A DNA stretch of 64,000 nt from Dactylellina haptotyla (taxonomy: Eukaryota > Ascomycota > Orbiliomycetes > Orbiliales > Orbiliaceae). Below are positions 36,401 to 47,672 of this stretch, piece by piece; the stretch's first letter is position 1; every line of letters begins with the position of its first letter. Both the position numbers and the translations under genes were made by a program. The stretch covers positions 496,001 through 560,000 of the forward strand of contig CM062381.1 of assembly GCA_031310005.1 (NCBI GenBank). Reading direction: 5' to 3'. Under the pieces are notes generated by a model, which saw nothing but the letters and a program-made list of their open reading frames with translations, had not been told where the DNA came from and did no database searches.

Positions 36401-39185
36401 ATACGTTGTTCTTCCTACCGCCTGGAACGGTATCGAACTCAACCTTGAGCTCATGAAGTCGAGAGTTGTCGAGGTCCCCGAGGAGGAACCGGAGCCGGTC
36501 AAGAAAACCAACAGTAACAAGTATCTGCAGTCGCCTCCCGCTAGTGACGAGAGCGACGCCGATGCTGGCACCGACACTACTGGCGCGGATATGATGGACG
36601 CTAGCGACGAAGATGTAACCGAGCCAGCTCCAAAGCCCAAGACCACCTTTTCTACAGTTTCCTCCACAAACTTCTACGGGAATGGCACATCGACTAGAAA
36701 TCTAACCGTTCCTAAGAAGGCTCTGTCACGCAAAGCTGGAAAGCAACCCGCTACTTCCTCGCCCATTCAAGGACCGCTCGTCAAGCTCGGCGAAGGTCTC
36801 GTCTGCGATTGGAATCAAGAGGCATTCGACGCCGTGTTTGGCGGAAGGTCCGGCGACTCGTTCCGAGGATCTTCTTATTTCGACGCAGCTGAGGAATTTG
36901 TCGACGAAGAGCTACTCAAGAAGCGTAAGACGCGAGAAGCCCGCCGCCGCCGTGGTGTCCATATTGACGACTGTTTTGACGAGTTTGGGCGTGAGGAGAT
37001 CCTCAACGATGACAATCAATGGTACTGCCCACGCTGCAAGGAGCATCGAAATGCAAAGAAGTCGATGCAGATCTACCGAGTTCCAGACATCATCGCCCTG
37101 CAGTTTAAGCGATTTTCTAGCACTAGAAGCTTTAGAGATAAGATTGATGCGGCGATTGAATTCCCTATAGAAGGGTTAGATCTTAACGGCCGGGTTTTGG
37201 AATCCGACGGCAAGGGCCTTGTCTACGATTTGATAGCTGTGGACAATCATTTTGGTGGTCTGGGAGGTGGTCATTACACTGCGAACGCAAGGAACTGGCC
37301 GGATAAGAAGTGGTACTACTTTGACGATTCTAGTGCTCGACAGACGCCTGCGGGTAGTATCAATGGTAGCGCAGCCTACTTGGTCTTTTACCGTAGACGT
37401 TCAACCGGCATACTGGGCGGACCGGTGATGGAAGACATGCTGGCGAAGTCTATGACACGCTCACTCGAAGACGAAGACGAGGAGTCCCCAAACGGCTCTG
37501 GGTCCCCAAACGGGGACCCGTCTTTTTCTGGCACACGCTATTCATCGGGCTTGCAAGCATCCTCCTCGCAGGGCTACTCGGCGGGGGACGGGCAACGTTT
37601 ATCGGGGGTTGGTGGAATACAATCCTTGATAGGGCTGCCGAATACCGGCGCAGCTAGGAGCGGGGTATCCGCAGTTTCATCGTTCGCTACCTCTGGACAA
37701 ACAACGCCACCGCCTGAAGAGAAGATCTACAAGTCGTTTCAGATCACACCTGATGATTCGAGTAATTACTATGGCGGCAATCCATCGAGACCGCCGATAG
37801 CTCATACTACGTTGTTCGGGTCGCCATCCGTGGGGGCTTCGAGCGGGTTTAGAGGTTCCGGCCTCGGGGCACATCATGACTTTGGTACTTCATCGCGAGC
37901 GTACGGATACGACGGGATCGGGATGGACGAAGGGCTTGAAGCTGACGATGATGACGATGTTGATCTCATCGGCCCCAGCTATTCGCCTAACGGAACGTTC
38001 CAGGATTCGGATGACGACGATCTTGAAGGGTTTATGTACGGCCCGCAGCCGATGAGTCTTATATCGCCCGGATACTACGACTTCGACTCGGAAAGCATTC
38101 CCGGTGCTGGCAAGATTTCGTTCGCGCCTCATTTCTCGATAATGTCGAGAGAGAGCCCCCACGTTGAACGATACGAGCAAGTGCGCGAGGAACTGGCGAG
38201 TACGCTCGAGAAGGGATCCTATGCTATGACCCTCGTCAATAAGAGGACGTTGTCGTCGATTAATAAGCCGTGTGTTCTCATTGTTACCTCGCAGAAGGAG
38301 GTCGAGGAGGAAGTTACGGCGCTGTGCGAGGGTATGGGGTTGGAGATCGAGATTGTCGAGGGTGAGCCGAGCTTCAACTATGATGTCCCGGAGGGATATA
38401 CTCCCAACGCCTCCGTTAAGAAGCCTAATGACATCGGAACGCTCATCGGACCTGCTGATGCGCCTGGGAAATTCTCGGCTGTGGCGTTATACGTTAAAGA
38501 TAAAGCTTCCGGTGATATCTATGCTCTCACGACGGCGAGCGCCTTTGCCTCGCGCGATCCGGAGAAGGAGACGAACATCCCGCCGAGATTTTTGACGACA
38601 CTGTTACCTGAGGGTAGTGTGGTCACGCAGCCACCTGGCGGTGATGCGGATACCAGCGCCTTTGGAACGTTGACGGCCATGCACGAGCTGGATATCGTGG
38701 AGATGGGCGACGGAGACGGACAGTGTTCGATGTTCAATTATGCGCTGGTGAAGGTTAATAAGGATAAAGTTGGTGGCAACTTGCTCATGGCTAGGGGTAT
38801 TAAGCGGCCCATCACGGGATGCGGCGGGGTGTCTGAGGTGCCTGAGAAGATCAAGGTTGTTGTTGTCGCGGAGGGAGGGCAGAAGGAGGCGAAGTATAGT
38901 ACTGTTGTGGTGGACGTGCACGATACCGGGCGCTTCCGGGGCCAGCCGTTCCAGATGTACGCGCTGTTCGGGGAAGGGTCGAACCTTACGACCCCCGGAA
39001 CGTTGGGATCGCTGTGCTGTGCTGCGGTGAATGTTGGATTTAGAGGAAGTGGGATGATTGGTGGGAGGGCGATGATGGGGACCGGATATGGCGGTGGAGC
39101 GTCGGTGCTGCATTTTGTGATGTCTGTTGATTGGATTTTCGACAGGGTTAAAGATAAGTGGGGGGTTGAGCTGGAGGTTCTTTAG
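33454..39185 (+). CDS. UBP12: Ubp12-like ubiquitin carboxyl-terminal hydrolase with C-terminal pseudoprotease-like extension
   Basis: Exons 33454-33592, 33722-34996 and 35056-39185 encode 1847 aa; introns are 129 and 59 nt. This is a C19 cysteine protease that removes ubiquitin. Residues about 112-240 form a DUSP domain (EGKKYYVVEGKWWRRFLAQL). The Cys box GFSNLGNTCYMNSALQC gives nucleophile C451. The zinc-ribbon pairs are C608/C611 and C1129/C1132. The His box GLGGGHYTANARN gives H1211, with DD at 1228-1229. A long acidic insert lies between the catalytic halves, as in USP4/Ubp12 relatives. After about residue 1260 comes a disordered linker, then from about 1507 a folded-looking region resembling a chymotrypsin/NAL1-type protease but lacking the triad. 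All of this is one uninterrupted exon. The true N-terminus may lie upstream, because the frame stays open back to 33010. Confidence 0.9.
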
Positions 39186-39879
39186 AGTGGTGTCTCTGTT
39201 CTTGTGGTTCCTTACTTTTCTTTTACCTTTTCCGTATTGTTTATTTTTTGAGGTCTTTTTTTCCCCTGCTGTTCATAGATAACGTACAATGTGTATGTAC
39301 ATGATGATTATGATACATAGCTTCTTCCTTTTGACTTTACAGCAATATGTCTCAATGGAGGGTTTTGAGATAGATTCCGTTCCTACGCTGGCTGCTGTTC
39401 GTTTGAATTCTCAAGGGCGATATAGGAAGGGGTTCACAGGGTGTCTTGTAGAATGTCGGCGAATTTATCTTTCTTTTATTTCGTGATTGGTTTATTATGG
39501 GTTTATACACAAGGTAGAGCGTATTTCTCTCTCTGAATTTCTTTGTTATCCTGCTGCCTTATAGTGGAAGTAGAGGAGAGCTTATAGAAACACAGAACAA
39601 CGCAAAATATACCACAAGATCCATCATTGGCAGGATCGTTAGATGTGCAGAGAGATCTGTTCCAAAATATTATATTGCATATTGATCTCATTCACCTCAT
39701 AGATAACATAATAAATGCAAAAATAAATAGAATGCATAGCTTAATTTCACTTTCTTACTTTCCCCCATTTCACTTCCCTACCCTCCTTCGTATCCGCAGC
39801 TGGATTATTAGTAAGAGACGGACGGACGCCGACTGCTCTTCCCTAGTAAGAGCAGAAGAAAACAAAAGAAGGAAAAAAC
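39186..39879. other. Intergenic, no gene seen
   Basis: AT-rich 3' region of the deubiquitinase gene, then the short promoter and leader of the next gene. The start codon at 39880 has an A-rich context (GGAAAAAACATGG). Confidence 0.5.
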
Positions 39880-41580
39880 ATGGCAAACTTCGGCAATACC
39901 CCCATGCCTCTCTGGCAATTCGTCGGCCTCGTTGTAATGTTCAGCATTCTCCTCGGCAGCCCGATCTTCATCTGCTTCGTCTACCACCGCCGCAAGGAAC
40001 GGGACCGACTCACCTTCGAAGTCCGCCGGACAATAACATCCCTCGATCCCTTCCGCTCACCTTATCAAGTCGCCGGTAGAGACCACTTCATGGTGCCCTT
40101 CCCGGATGAAGTCACGATGCCGCCGGTACCCACACGAGAACGGGTCGTGTCAAGCTCGAGTTCCGTCCCGCTGTTGAGCTTGAGTCCTGGAAATTCAAGG
40201 GTGCAGTCGAGGAATGTCTCGCCGGTTATTATACAGGGTAGACTGGTCACTATGGGTCAACAGTCGCAGCATCGTGAGATTTTGGTGGCTGCTAATACCA
40301 TTACCACTACTGTTGGGGTTACTGTTGACCGTGGAGGGGATATGGGGGAGGGTTTGAATGTGAATTTCGCGGAGAGGAGTGGAACGATCAGTTCGATTGC
40401 GTATCCGGAGATGGTACATCGGGCGCCCGATGGAGGGGGGGTTTATAGGGGAAGAGGGGGGTATGGAACTTTAGGGAATGTTATGCATAGCACTTACACT
40501 GCGGCGCAGAGGGCGTATCGTGGCCGTCATCGGTTGAACTTTTGGAGTGCTTGGATGGCGCCGTGGGTTAGGGATGATAATAGATTGGAGGTCATTGATG
40601 AGGAGAGTGCAGGGAGTGGGAGGGCGAAGGGGAGGGTTGATGGGGAGTTGAGCGCCGCTGGGTCATCGGTTGATTTCATGAGAGTTACGACGGGGCAGAG
40701 TATGAGCTCGAGGGATATGGCGGGAAGTGTGGGGACTATGGAGACTACGACTTCGGGGTTTAGTATGAGAGGAACTCCACCTGCTTTTGAAAAGGTGGAT
40801 TTCAACGCTGGGTATAATCCTAGTATGGCGAGGAGTTTGACGAGAAGACTTTTGAAGTTTGAGTTTGAAGCTAAAGATGGAATCGCGGCTACTGTTGGTG
40901 GGACGATGGAAACAGCAAGGCAGACAAGTGGAGCGTGGAAGGGTAGGCTCGAACTGAAGAAGAGGGCTTTGGAAAGAAAGAAGTCTTTGGGTGATCGATT
41001 ATTCAGCTTTCAGAAGAAGAAATCGGATCAAGAGTTTGATGAGACAGATGACGGGGGCGACGAGTATGAGGAAGAAGAAGGTGGTTACGAGCTGGAAAAC
41101 AGCGGCGAGGAAGTGCGCAGATGGAGTTCGGATCAAACTTCTATCAGAGATTTCGCGCACGCTTTCAGACAGGATATCACTGGCAAAGAAGACGAAAGCG
41201 CCTCGAATACAGGAACGATTCGAGTTCACCGGATCGATGATGACGACGAGGAATACCAGGATCAACTCCCTGGCACTCTACGAGAGACAAACTGTGCCTC
41301 CACACCTGCGCCGCTCGAAACATCGGACCTCTGGTTGACTACCAATGAAAATCTTCCCACGCATGCTGCTATTACGACTCCTACAGGTACCCTTCGTGGC
41401 AGGAAAACTTTGAGAAATATGGCAGATACCCCCGACAGCCAAAAGAAAAGAATGGCAAGGAATACGCCGAAGAACACAGTGGGACGAATCGCCCTAGAAA
41501 AGTCATTTGACCAAGAGAAACTAGAGCACTCCGGCATGGAAGAGAGTGGAAAAGACATTACTTCAAGAATTGTTGAGTAA
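39880..41580 (+). CDS. Single-pass membrane protein with long disordered cytosolic tail, 566 aa
   Basis: Start ATG 39880, stop TAA 41578-41580, single exon. The N-terminus MANFGNTPMPLWQFVGLVVM leads into one hydrophobic segment at about residues 12-35, followed directly by YHRRKERDRLTFEVRRTI. The positive-inside pattern puts the long C-terminal part in the cytosol. The tail is Ser/Thr/Gly-rich and contains a conserved-looking stretch SLDPFRSPYQVAGRDHFMVP near residues 53-72. Basic helical patches lie near 320-370 and a very acidic patch (DETDDGGDEYEEEEGGYELE) near 387-406. I recognise no domain. The region resembles other fungal single-TM proteins with disordered tails, a statement about architecture, not homology. 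Confidence 0.8.
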   Translation: MANFGNTPMPLWQFVGLVVMFSILLGSPIFICFVYHRRKERDRLTFEVRRTITSLDPFRSPYQVAGRDHFMVPFPDEVTMPPVPTRERVVSSSSSVPLLSLSPGNSRVQSRNVSPVIIQGRLVTMGQQSQHREILVAANTITTTVGVTVDRGGDMGEGLNVNFAERSGTISSIAYPEMVHRAPDGGGVYRGRGGYGTLGNVMHSTYTAAQRAYRGRHRLNFWSAWMAPWVRDDNRLEVIDEESAGSGRAKGRVDGELSAAGSSVDFMRVTTGQSMSSRDMAGSVGTMETTTSGFSMRGTPPAFEKVDFNAGYNPSMARSLTRRLLKFEFEAKDGIAATVGGTMETARQTSGAWKGRLELKKRALERKKSLGDRLFSFQKKKSDQEFDETDDGGDEYEEEEGGYELENSGEEVRRWSSDQTSIRDFAHAFRQDITGKEDESASNTGTIRVHRIDDDDEEYQDQLPGTLRETNCASTPAPLETSDLWLTTNENLPTHAAITTPTGTLRGRKTLRNMADTPDSQKKRMARNTPKNTVGRIALEKSFDQEKLEHSGMEESGKDITSRIVE

Positions 41581-44500
41581 ATGAGCCGAGCACATGCATC
41601 GGCGACATTCAGCTCGGTTACTTTATGAGATGACCGATCTCCTTCTTTCACATACTGCAATCGCACTGCAATTCCGTTCTTTACTAGATTAACACTGTAT
41701 CCCTCTGCAAATGACACAAGCCTGTATGATAGACTAGAACCTAGATTCGTTGCAGCTGATACAGCCGAATATTTACTACATTCCTTCTAAATTGCATTTC
41801 AATACTGGTTATCAGAATTATGAGCCATATTTACAGCTCCGCTCAAAGTGGCAGCTCCCGAGAACTATTCCATTCATATAGCTAATATTCGTTCTGTTAA
41901 GTCTCGCTTACTTAGTTACCTCAGCAGTCTGACACTAGCACTTCTACCAATCTGACAGAACTTTCCATCCCAAGATCTCCCGAAAATGGACAGGCAAACT
42001 TTGAAGGAAAGTGCTTCGTTTGCTCAACATATAGTCAGGGATTATGACCCAAGGCCAAGAAGTAATAACCTGTCCAGCTTACAGCGAAGCCAAGAAATTG
42101 TCAGACGAATGGGCAACTTTTCAATGTTGGACGAAGGTGGTGTCAAACGTTTGTTAGAGACCGGTCTTCCCTATTGGCTGCCCGGCCCCCAGGGCCCCGC
42201 CGGTAGCTGACAGTGGGAAATCTGAGCTAGTGATAGATTTGGAGCTACTGGGTGCGTCCCTGCGAGAAATTTCCACGTGGGTTATGCATAACTGGGGCGC
42301 GGAATTCTAACTTGATTGGGTGTATGTCCCTACGATTGACGACAGCTACTTCTGGGCTAGTATTAATATTTGAACTTTTTATAAACAGGTTTTGAGAGGT
42401 CTTGGCTAAGAATTCTTGGTAGGGTCCAATAATGGTGGCCGTTCAAAAGATTTGTTAAGAGTGTTTGCACAAGTCATAGATACCCTCGGGATTCCGGACG
42501 ATATTCGCTTCCCGGTCTTGGGGAGAACCCTCCGTGAGATATGTTCCAGAGAATCTCAAATATAGTATCCTTGCCGTAAGAGTTTTGTTCATAGATACAT
42601 CAGATAGACTGCTTCTCCTGGTAAATTTAAATAATGTCTCCGATTGCCTTTGGCTTCAAATTACAATCTGATACTAGGGTTTTAGATGCGCCAGCTCGTT
42701 ACAAAAATCAACCTTAGGAAAAAGTTAATGCGGGCTGTCAAGAATGTGTCCACTAAATGAGCTGTGCGAATCCGTACCACCAGTAGCCTATCGGGCTTAT
42801 CCTAGCCTGTCGTCTTCTGAGTACGGCGCCTCCCAACTGAGACACTAAGCCAAATCTGTAACGATTGCCAACTCGGGCAGGTAGGCGAACGATATAAATC
42901 TCCCTCGATTTGTGATTAAACACCCATCCATCCACTCAGATATGCGAGGAAGTGGCGTCGGATAGCACTCTGAGGTAGGGTTTCCTTGCAAATGCATCCA
43001 TATGCATGAAATCCGACTTATCCGGGATTAATTCTGTAGGCGAGAAAATATCGTGGTAATAAGACAAAGGTTTTTGGTAGGATATTTTTTTAAATTAACG
43101 ATAAGTACCTTTCTAGGGTGTGCAGCGCTACCAAGACTTGTCGTAATTTCAACAGACATACAGCTTTGAGAATGACATGGCATAGCAACCAGACTACGGA
43201 AACAATTTGACATCGCGATTCAAAACGCGTTAGACAAGGCAAGGGTGGTGTTAGATGCATCTAGATGATTGCTCTGAGAGATAGATCAAGGCTGTGGACG
43301 AGCTCTGCAGCTAAGCTCGCGAAACTGGCGAGCAGGTCGTGAAACTGTTGAATGCATACCTTCATGTTCGATGATCCCATGGCCTCGTCTGATTGGACGT
43401 GGTATTATTCTTGATCTCGCCTTGAATGGCCATTTAGCCCTCGCAGCTCAGATACGGTCTTCTGATATCTATGGGGGTATAGTTTCCAGAACGAGAGAGG
43501 AATTTCGGCAAAGGAGGATCCGAGATTCGAGCGACAGGGCTGTTGGAAACTGAGGAATGCCATTTGGAACATAACGTGGCCGACGCAGGTCTGAAAAGCT
43601 CGTACGACGTCGCCGTGCCATGTTTTCAGCCCAACGCAAATTCCCCGCACTCGCAAGGACAGCCAACCCACTTTGGCCGGTCGCAAGTCTAAACATCATT
43701 CATTATCAGTACGTATTTTCACTTGTTGTGTGCTTTTACAAATAGAAATGGGAAAACTATACATGATAGATCTCAGAAATCAAAGTTGTCCTCTTATCAA
43801 ACTGCGCGGTTTTTTTTGTTTACTGTCACTGCAAAATGTTGCATTCGCCGGTGTCCCGTAAACCGAATGCTGCCAGCGAAGATCCACAGTCTGCAAGTGC
43901 AAGTTTGTCGTTTGCAGAAAAGCGAAGTCGAGTCCACCATCTCGGACTTCGTTGCGAGTTATCGCCTCGCCAGAGCCGAGCAACTCACGAGCACAGCATT
44001 CAAAAACATGTTAAGATAGTGCTACGGTGGTTTGAAAAAAAAATCCTTTGAGATCCGGAATTCCGTTGATTTGCATTCTTAGGCGTGTTCTTGGCTAGGT
44101 GGCTGCAGGTCTGGGTAGCATATTTCTCGGTGTGAGGAAAGTTCAGCTTGGGGTGCAATCGTAGGATTCGTAAGTTCGTCGCATGTGCGTAAAGATATAC
44201 CGGCGGTGCGAGGCAAACCGACGAGATTGAGAAGCTGTGCCATGGGTATGGGAAATTTCACCTAATGGTAATATGATCATGGGTGTTTTATTTTGCCGTT
44301 TCATCCGTCAGGATGCCTTGGGACATATATGCCAGGAAAGCTGGCAAAGCTGCTCGTGGTGTTCGCACAGATGCAGAGCTAGCAAGCTCCTGTGTTTGCT
44401 CTATCTGCAAGTTGCTAGGCACCTATATGGAGGTACAAATATAAGCAAATGTGTGGGATAACAGAAACTCATAATATTACCAGCTAGCGCTGACGGACAA

Positions 44501-45235
44501 CCTGGAACCCTGGGCCCAATTCGAATTAATTCTAGAGTTGGGTGGGTGCATAAACACCTCGTTCCCATACCCGAGAGCAAACACGCCAAGAGCAATCACA
44601 AACGCTGCACTTTCTTCGCAACGCGACCCCAGATTAGCGACGCCGTTCGGAATTGGGTACTGTCTTGGTTTTAGCAGTCGAATTCGATTCGACTTATTGG
44701 CTGCGCACACTTTACAAGCCTGCCCGGGGACGAAATCCGACATGGCCTGTCAGTCAAAGGTGAGGAGGCTCCACACTGTGTTTGCTCTACTGCCACGTTC
44801 TTCGTGCCATCGACTCGCATATGTATGTATCCGAATACGCAGAAAACCGACATGGTTCCCACGTGTGGATGTGATTCTTCATGTAGGAGTGTAGATCAAT
44901 ATAAATATCGACGGTTCTGAACTGCTTCTCGAACCTTTTTTTTCTCATCATCATCATCGTCCATCTCATCTCCACTGAGCCTATTACCTATAGTCCTTCT
45001 GCTATCGACCCTCAGATATTTAAATATATTAATATATATTACTACTATTTTTCAGTACAAACTTTAAACGAAAAGACCATAAAAGGAAACGAGCTGCACT
45101 TTGTATTTTGATAATATAAAGTGAACATCTTTCCCACCTTTGCTATCTTTTTCCCCCTTCCCCTCCTCCTAATATACAATACATCGATAATCTATATATA
45201 TAATCTCAACTGTCAATTCTGTTTTGTTTTGCAAG
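41581..45235. other. Intergenic, about 3.6 kb, one weak gene candidate inside
   Basis: Apart from the possible two-exon gene at 41986-42565, I see only short frames. The right end has AT-rich runs (TATTTAAATATATTAATATA near 45018) and a pyrimidine-rich leader that fit the promoter of the secreted peptidase. Confidence 0.45.
41986..42565 (+). CDS. Possible small two-exon gene, 119 aa, unknown
   Basis: Exon 1 begins at ATG 41986 (MDRQTLKESASFAQHIVRDY) and runs to 42202, ending LLETGLPYWLPGPQGPAG. A second open stretch, 42423-42565, reads KDLLRVFAQVIDTLGIPDDI then RFPVLGRTLREICSRES before a stop. A GT at 42203 and a TAG acceptor at 42420-42422 join them in phase, giving 119 aa. Against this, the donor GTAGCT is weak and the 220-nt intron is longer than any other here. 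Both halves look protein-like (amphipathic helices, few rare residues). No family is recognised, and it could be two unrelated fragments or chance. Confidence 0.3.
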
Positions 45236-46744
45236 ATGCGTTCTGTACTATCAACTTCCTTGATACTCCTCAGCGGGGTATCCAGCGTTCTCGCATTACC
45301 CCTCAATGCCAGAACTCTACCAACTATCACATGGGGTGCCTGCGCCGATGGCAACTACACCCGCGTTCAATGCGGAACGATGCAAGTTCCTATTGACTAC
45401 ACAAATCCAAACGGGCCAAAAACCACACTTGGCATGGCGCGCTTAAAGTCAACTTCCGCCAACCCTCCCCTCGGTGTTCTTCTGATGAATCCTGGTGGTC
45501 CCGGAGGAATCGCCTCAGGTGTCATCAAGATGGCGGCTGGAGGCAGCCAGGATTCGGTTTTCCCCCTCAGCCTTCAGGCAAAATATGACATTATCGGTTT
45601 GGACCCACGCGGTGTGGGCTTGAGCACTCATGTCAAGTGTGACCCCGCTGTCTGGAACGCCAGGGTCAACCAGTTCCCCACCACACAGGCACAATACAAT
45701 GCCCTCGTCGCACACACTCAGGCCGTTGGCGCGAGCTGCGCAAGCTTGACGGGAAATCTGATCAACTTTTTGTCCTCCACGGATGTTGTGAAGGATATCG
45801 AGGTGTTGCGCCAGGTACTCACCGCGGGCAAGTCTGGGTCGCTTACCAAACTCAACTTTTTGGCTTGGTCTTACGGTACCCAGCTGGCCGTCCAGTACGC
45901 GGAACTGTTCCCATCGTATGTGGGCCGTTTCGTCCTTGACGGCGTTGTGGACCACAGCCTTCCGGAAACCGCAGCGCTCGTCGGTGAAGCCACCGCTTTC
46001 GAGAGCACGCTGATGCATTTCTTCGACTGGTGCAAGAGCGTCAGCTCCTCTGACTGCCCGATCCAGAGCGAGCCCGATCTGCCCGCCTTCTTTTCGAACT
46101 TGGTTGACACGATGAATGCCTCTCCCGTCATGACATCCGGCTGCACTTCTGCTACCTGCTATCCTGTTGACGGAAGCGACATCTTGGCTGGTGTCGCGGG
46201 GCCGCTTACCGGTACCGACAGCAGTGGCGGTTGGCAATACCTCGCCATGATCCTCCAGGCCGCCTCAACCGGAGACTACTCCGCTTTCGTGGCCAACAAG
46301 CAAACTTCCAACTCCTGGGGAGGCTACGCCGGTCAAGCCATCGGATGCCAGGATTGGCTCCACCAATCCGCCTCGTTCAGTGACGTCCAAGCCAAAATGC
46401 GCATGGCCGCCTCCATCGCGCCACTTACCAAGGGGTTCTCCCAAAGTTACTCGTACCAAGTCGCTTGCATCGGCTGGCCCACCGCAGTAACCAACCCCCA
46501 ACATCCATTGAAGCCAGCCGCCCTCAACGCACCACCAATGCTCATCGTGACCGCGCTCTACGACCCCGCGACTTCAATTTCGTGGGCTACCGGAGTCGCT
46601 GCTTCGCTTCCTCAGTCCGTGTTGTTGACCAGGAACGGCTGGGGACACACCAGCTACCCCAACAACGGAGATGCGCAAGCCACGATTGTTAACTACCTCA
46701 TCACGGGCACTCTCCCAGCCCGCGGTACCATTGTTAACTCTTAA
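45236..46744 (+). CDS. Secreted alpha/beta hydrolase, S33 tripeptidyl-aminopeptidase-like, 502 aa
   Basis: ATG 45236 opens a clear signal peptide (MRSVLSTSLILLSGVSSVLA). The mature part starts with the family block ITWGACADGNYTRVQCGTMQ then VPIDYTNP. The oxyanion region is LLMNPGGPGGIASG, followed by DIIGLDPRGVGLS. The nucleophile is S212 in FLAWSYGTQLAVQYAELFP, the acid D443 in LIVTALYDPATS and the base H471 in NGWGHTSYPN, so the full triad is present. The cysteine-rich C-terminal segment and length match fungal extracellular S33 peptidases (prolyl or tripeptidyl aminopeptidase type) that trim peptides outside the cell. Single exon. An AATAAA at 46828-46833 could end the transcript, within the start of the hairpin array. 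The exact substrate cannot be read from sequence. Confidence 0.9.
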   Translation: MRSVLSTSLILLSGVSSVLALPLNARTLPTITWGACADGNYTRVQCGTMQVPIDYTNPNGPKTTLGMARLKSTSANPPLGVLLMNPGGPGGIASGVIKMAAGGSQDSVFPLSLQAKYDIIGLDPRGVGLSTHVKCDPAVWNARVNQFPTTQAQYNALVAHTQAVGASCASLTGNLINFLSSTDVVKDIEVLRQVLTAGKSGSLTKLNFLAWSYGTQLAVQYAELFPSYVGRFVLDGVVDHSLPETAALVGEATAFESTLMHFFDWCKSVSSSDCPIQSEPDLPAFFSNLVDTMNASPVMTSGCTSATCYPVDGSDILAGVAGPLTGTDSSGGWQYLAMILQAASTGDYSAFVANKQTSNSWGGYAGQAIGCQDWLHQSASFSDVQAKMRMAASIAPLTKGFSQSYSYQVACIGWPTAVTNPQHPLKPAALNAPPMLIVTALYDPATSISWATGVAASLPQSVLLTRNGWGHTSYPNNGDAQATIVNYLITGTLPARGTIVNS

Positions 46745-46840
46745 ATTACCATGGTGGTGTTGGTGACGGCGGTGTATTTTTACTGGGTGGCGGTTTGTTT
46801 TTGGCGCAGAGATCTCATGAACGATATAATAAAAATAATA

Positions 46841-47034
46841 AGACTGCAATGACATGTAGTCTGGTTTACGAGACATTTTAACCACTAATAAAGATTTCGC
46901 AACAGAATGAATATTCATTCGACGGCAGAATCTGGTTACAAAACATACTAATAAAGACTGCGAAAGTAGTCTGGTTTACGAGACATTTACTAATAAGACC
47001 ACAAAAACACCGCGGTCTACTTTACGAGACATTT
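46841..47034 (+). repeat. Array of short hairpin repeats (GTCTGGTTTACGAGAC core)
   Basis: Three good copies of a core lie at 46859-46878, 46969-46988 and 47015-47034. The first two are identical (GTCTGGTTTACGAGACATTT) and the third reads GTCTACTTTACGAGACATTT. A degenerate copy starts near 46930. Each core has GTCT/AGAC arms. Each is also preceded by a complementary arm: AGACT (46841, 46955) opposite AGTCT (46858, 46968), and AGACC (46996) opposite GGTCT (47014). The element sits just past the peptidase stop. A fourth core, GTCTGGTTTACGAGAC, is at 54386-54401. Confidence 0.8.
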
Positions 47035-47068
47035 GAAAGATCTCTTCTTCTTTATTATTAGACCACAT

Positions 47069-47090
47069 GCATAGCATAGCATAGCATAGC
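47069..47090. repeat. (GCATA)n pentanucleotide microsatellite
   Basis: Four perfect GCATA units followed by a partial one, just past the hairpin array. Confidence 0.9.
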
Positions 47091-47672
47091 ATTCATTATA
47101 CTTAGATATCATATAGAACATAGACCATGTAATATTATACTCAATATACCATTCTTTTACCACTTCTCAATCAGAGTTTCCTCATAGAACAAAATATTTT
47201 TGTGCATTCAACGACGCAAGGGGATGTCATGGAAAGCGAATCTACAAGGCAGCTACCCCTCAGCAGCTCAAAACCTCGGATTCTAAAAGCTCGTGATCGC
47301 CAGGAATGTGATAATCGGCGTAATCGAAACTTCACCGAATTTACTCCTTACTGGAAATTACATGCGGTTCGAAATGGTGAATCTTAGATAATCAACGTCG
47401 ACGCCGGGAAATATCCAGGTTTTCATCGATGGATATCGTTCTGCAGAATTCGTCAGGAACAATCATCACGATATTGCCTAAATGCATCTACGAACCCAAG
47501 AACCAAAGCACGGGGTATCTGTAGCTTAATTGACACAACTATCGACAAGGCACTTGAAAAAATACCGGAAAACTATGATATATGACCCTTCCCTGACCCA
47601 AAGTCCAAGATCCCAAGCGTTCCATGCAGTGCGCGCATTGCATACACATCCCAAACATGGATATCCCATGAG

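Larger units (their letters stand above)
46745..47672. other. Intergenic with hairpin repeat array and pentamer microsatellite
   Basis: Lies between the stop of the S33 peptidase and the stop of the minus-strand 211-aa gene. It holds the repeated hairpin units at 46841-47034 and a (GCATA)n run at 47069-47090. No coding region is supported. Confidence 0.6.

Noticed and set aside
46841-47034. CRISPR-like reading of the repeated 20-mers
   Set aside because: Only three or four copies, uneven spacing (110 and 46 bp), internal stems and a eukaryotic context.
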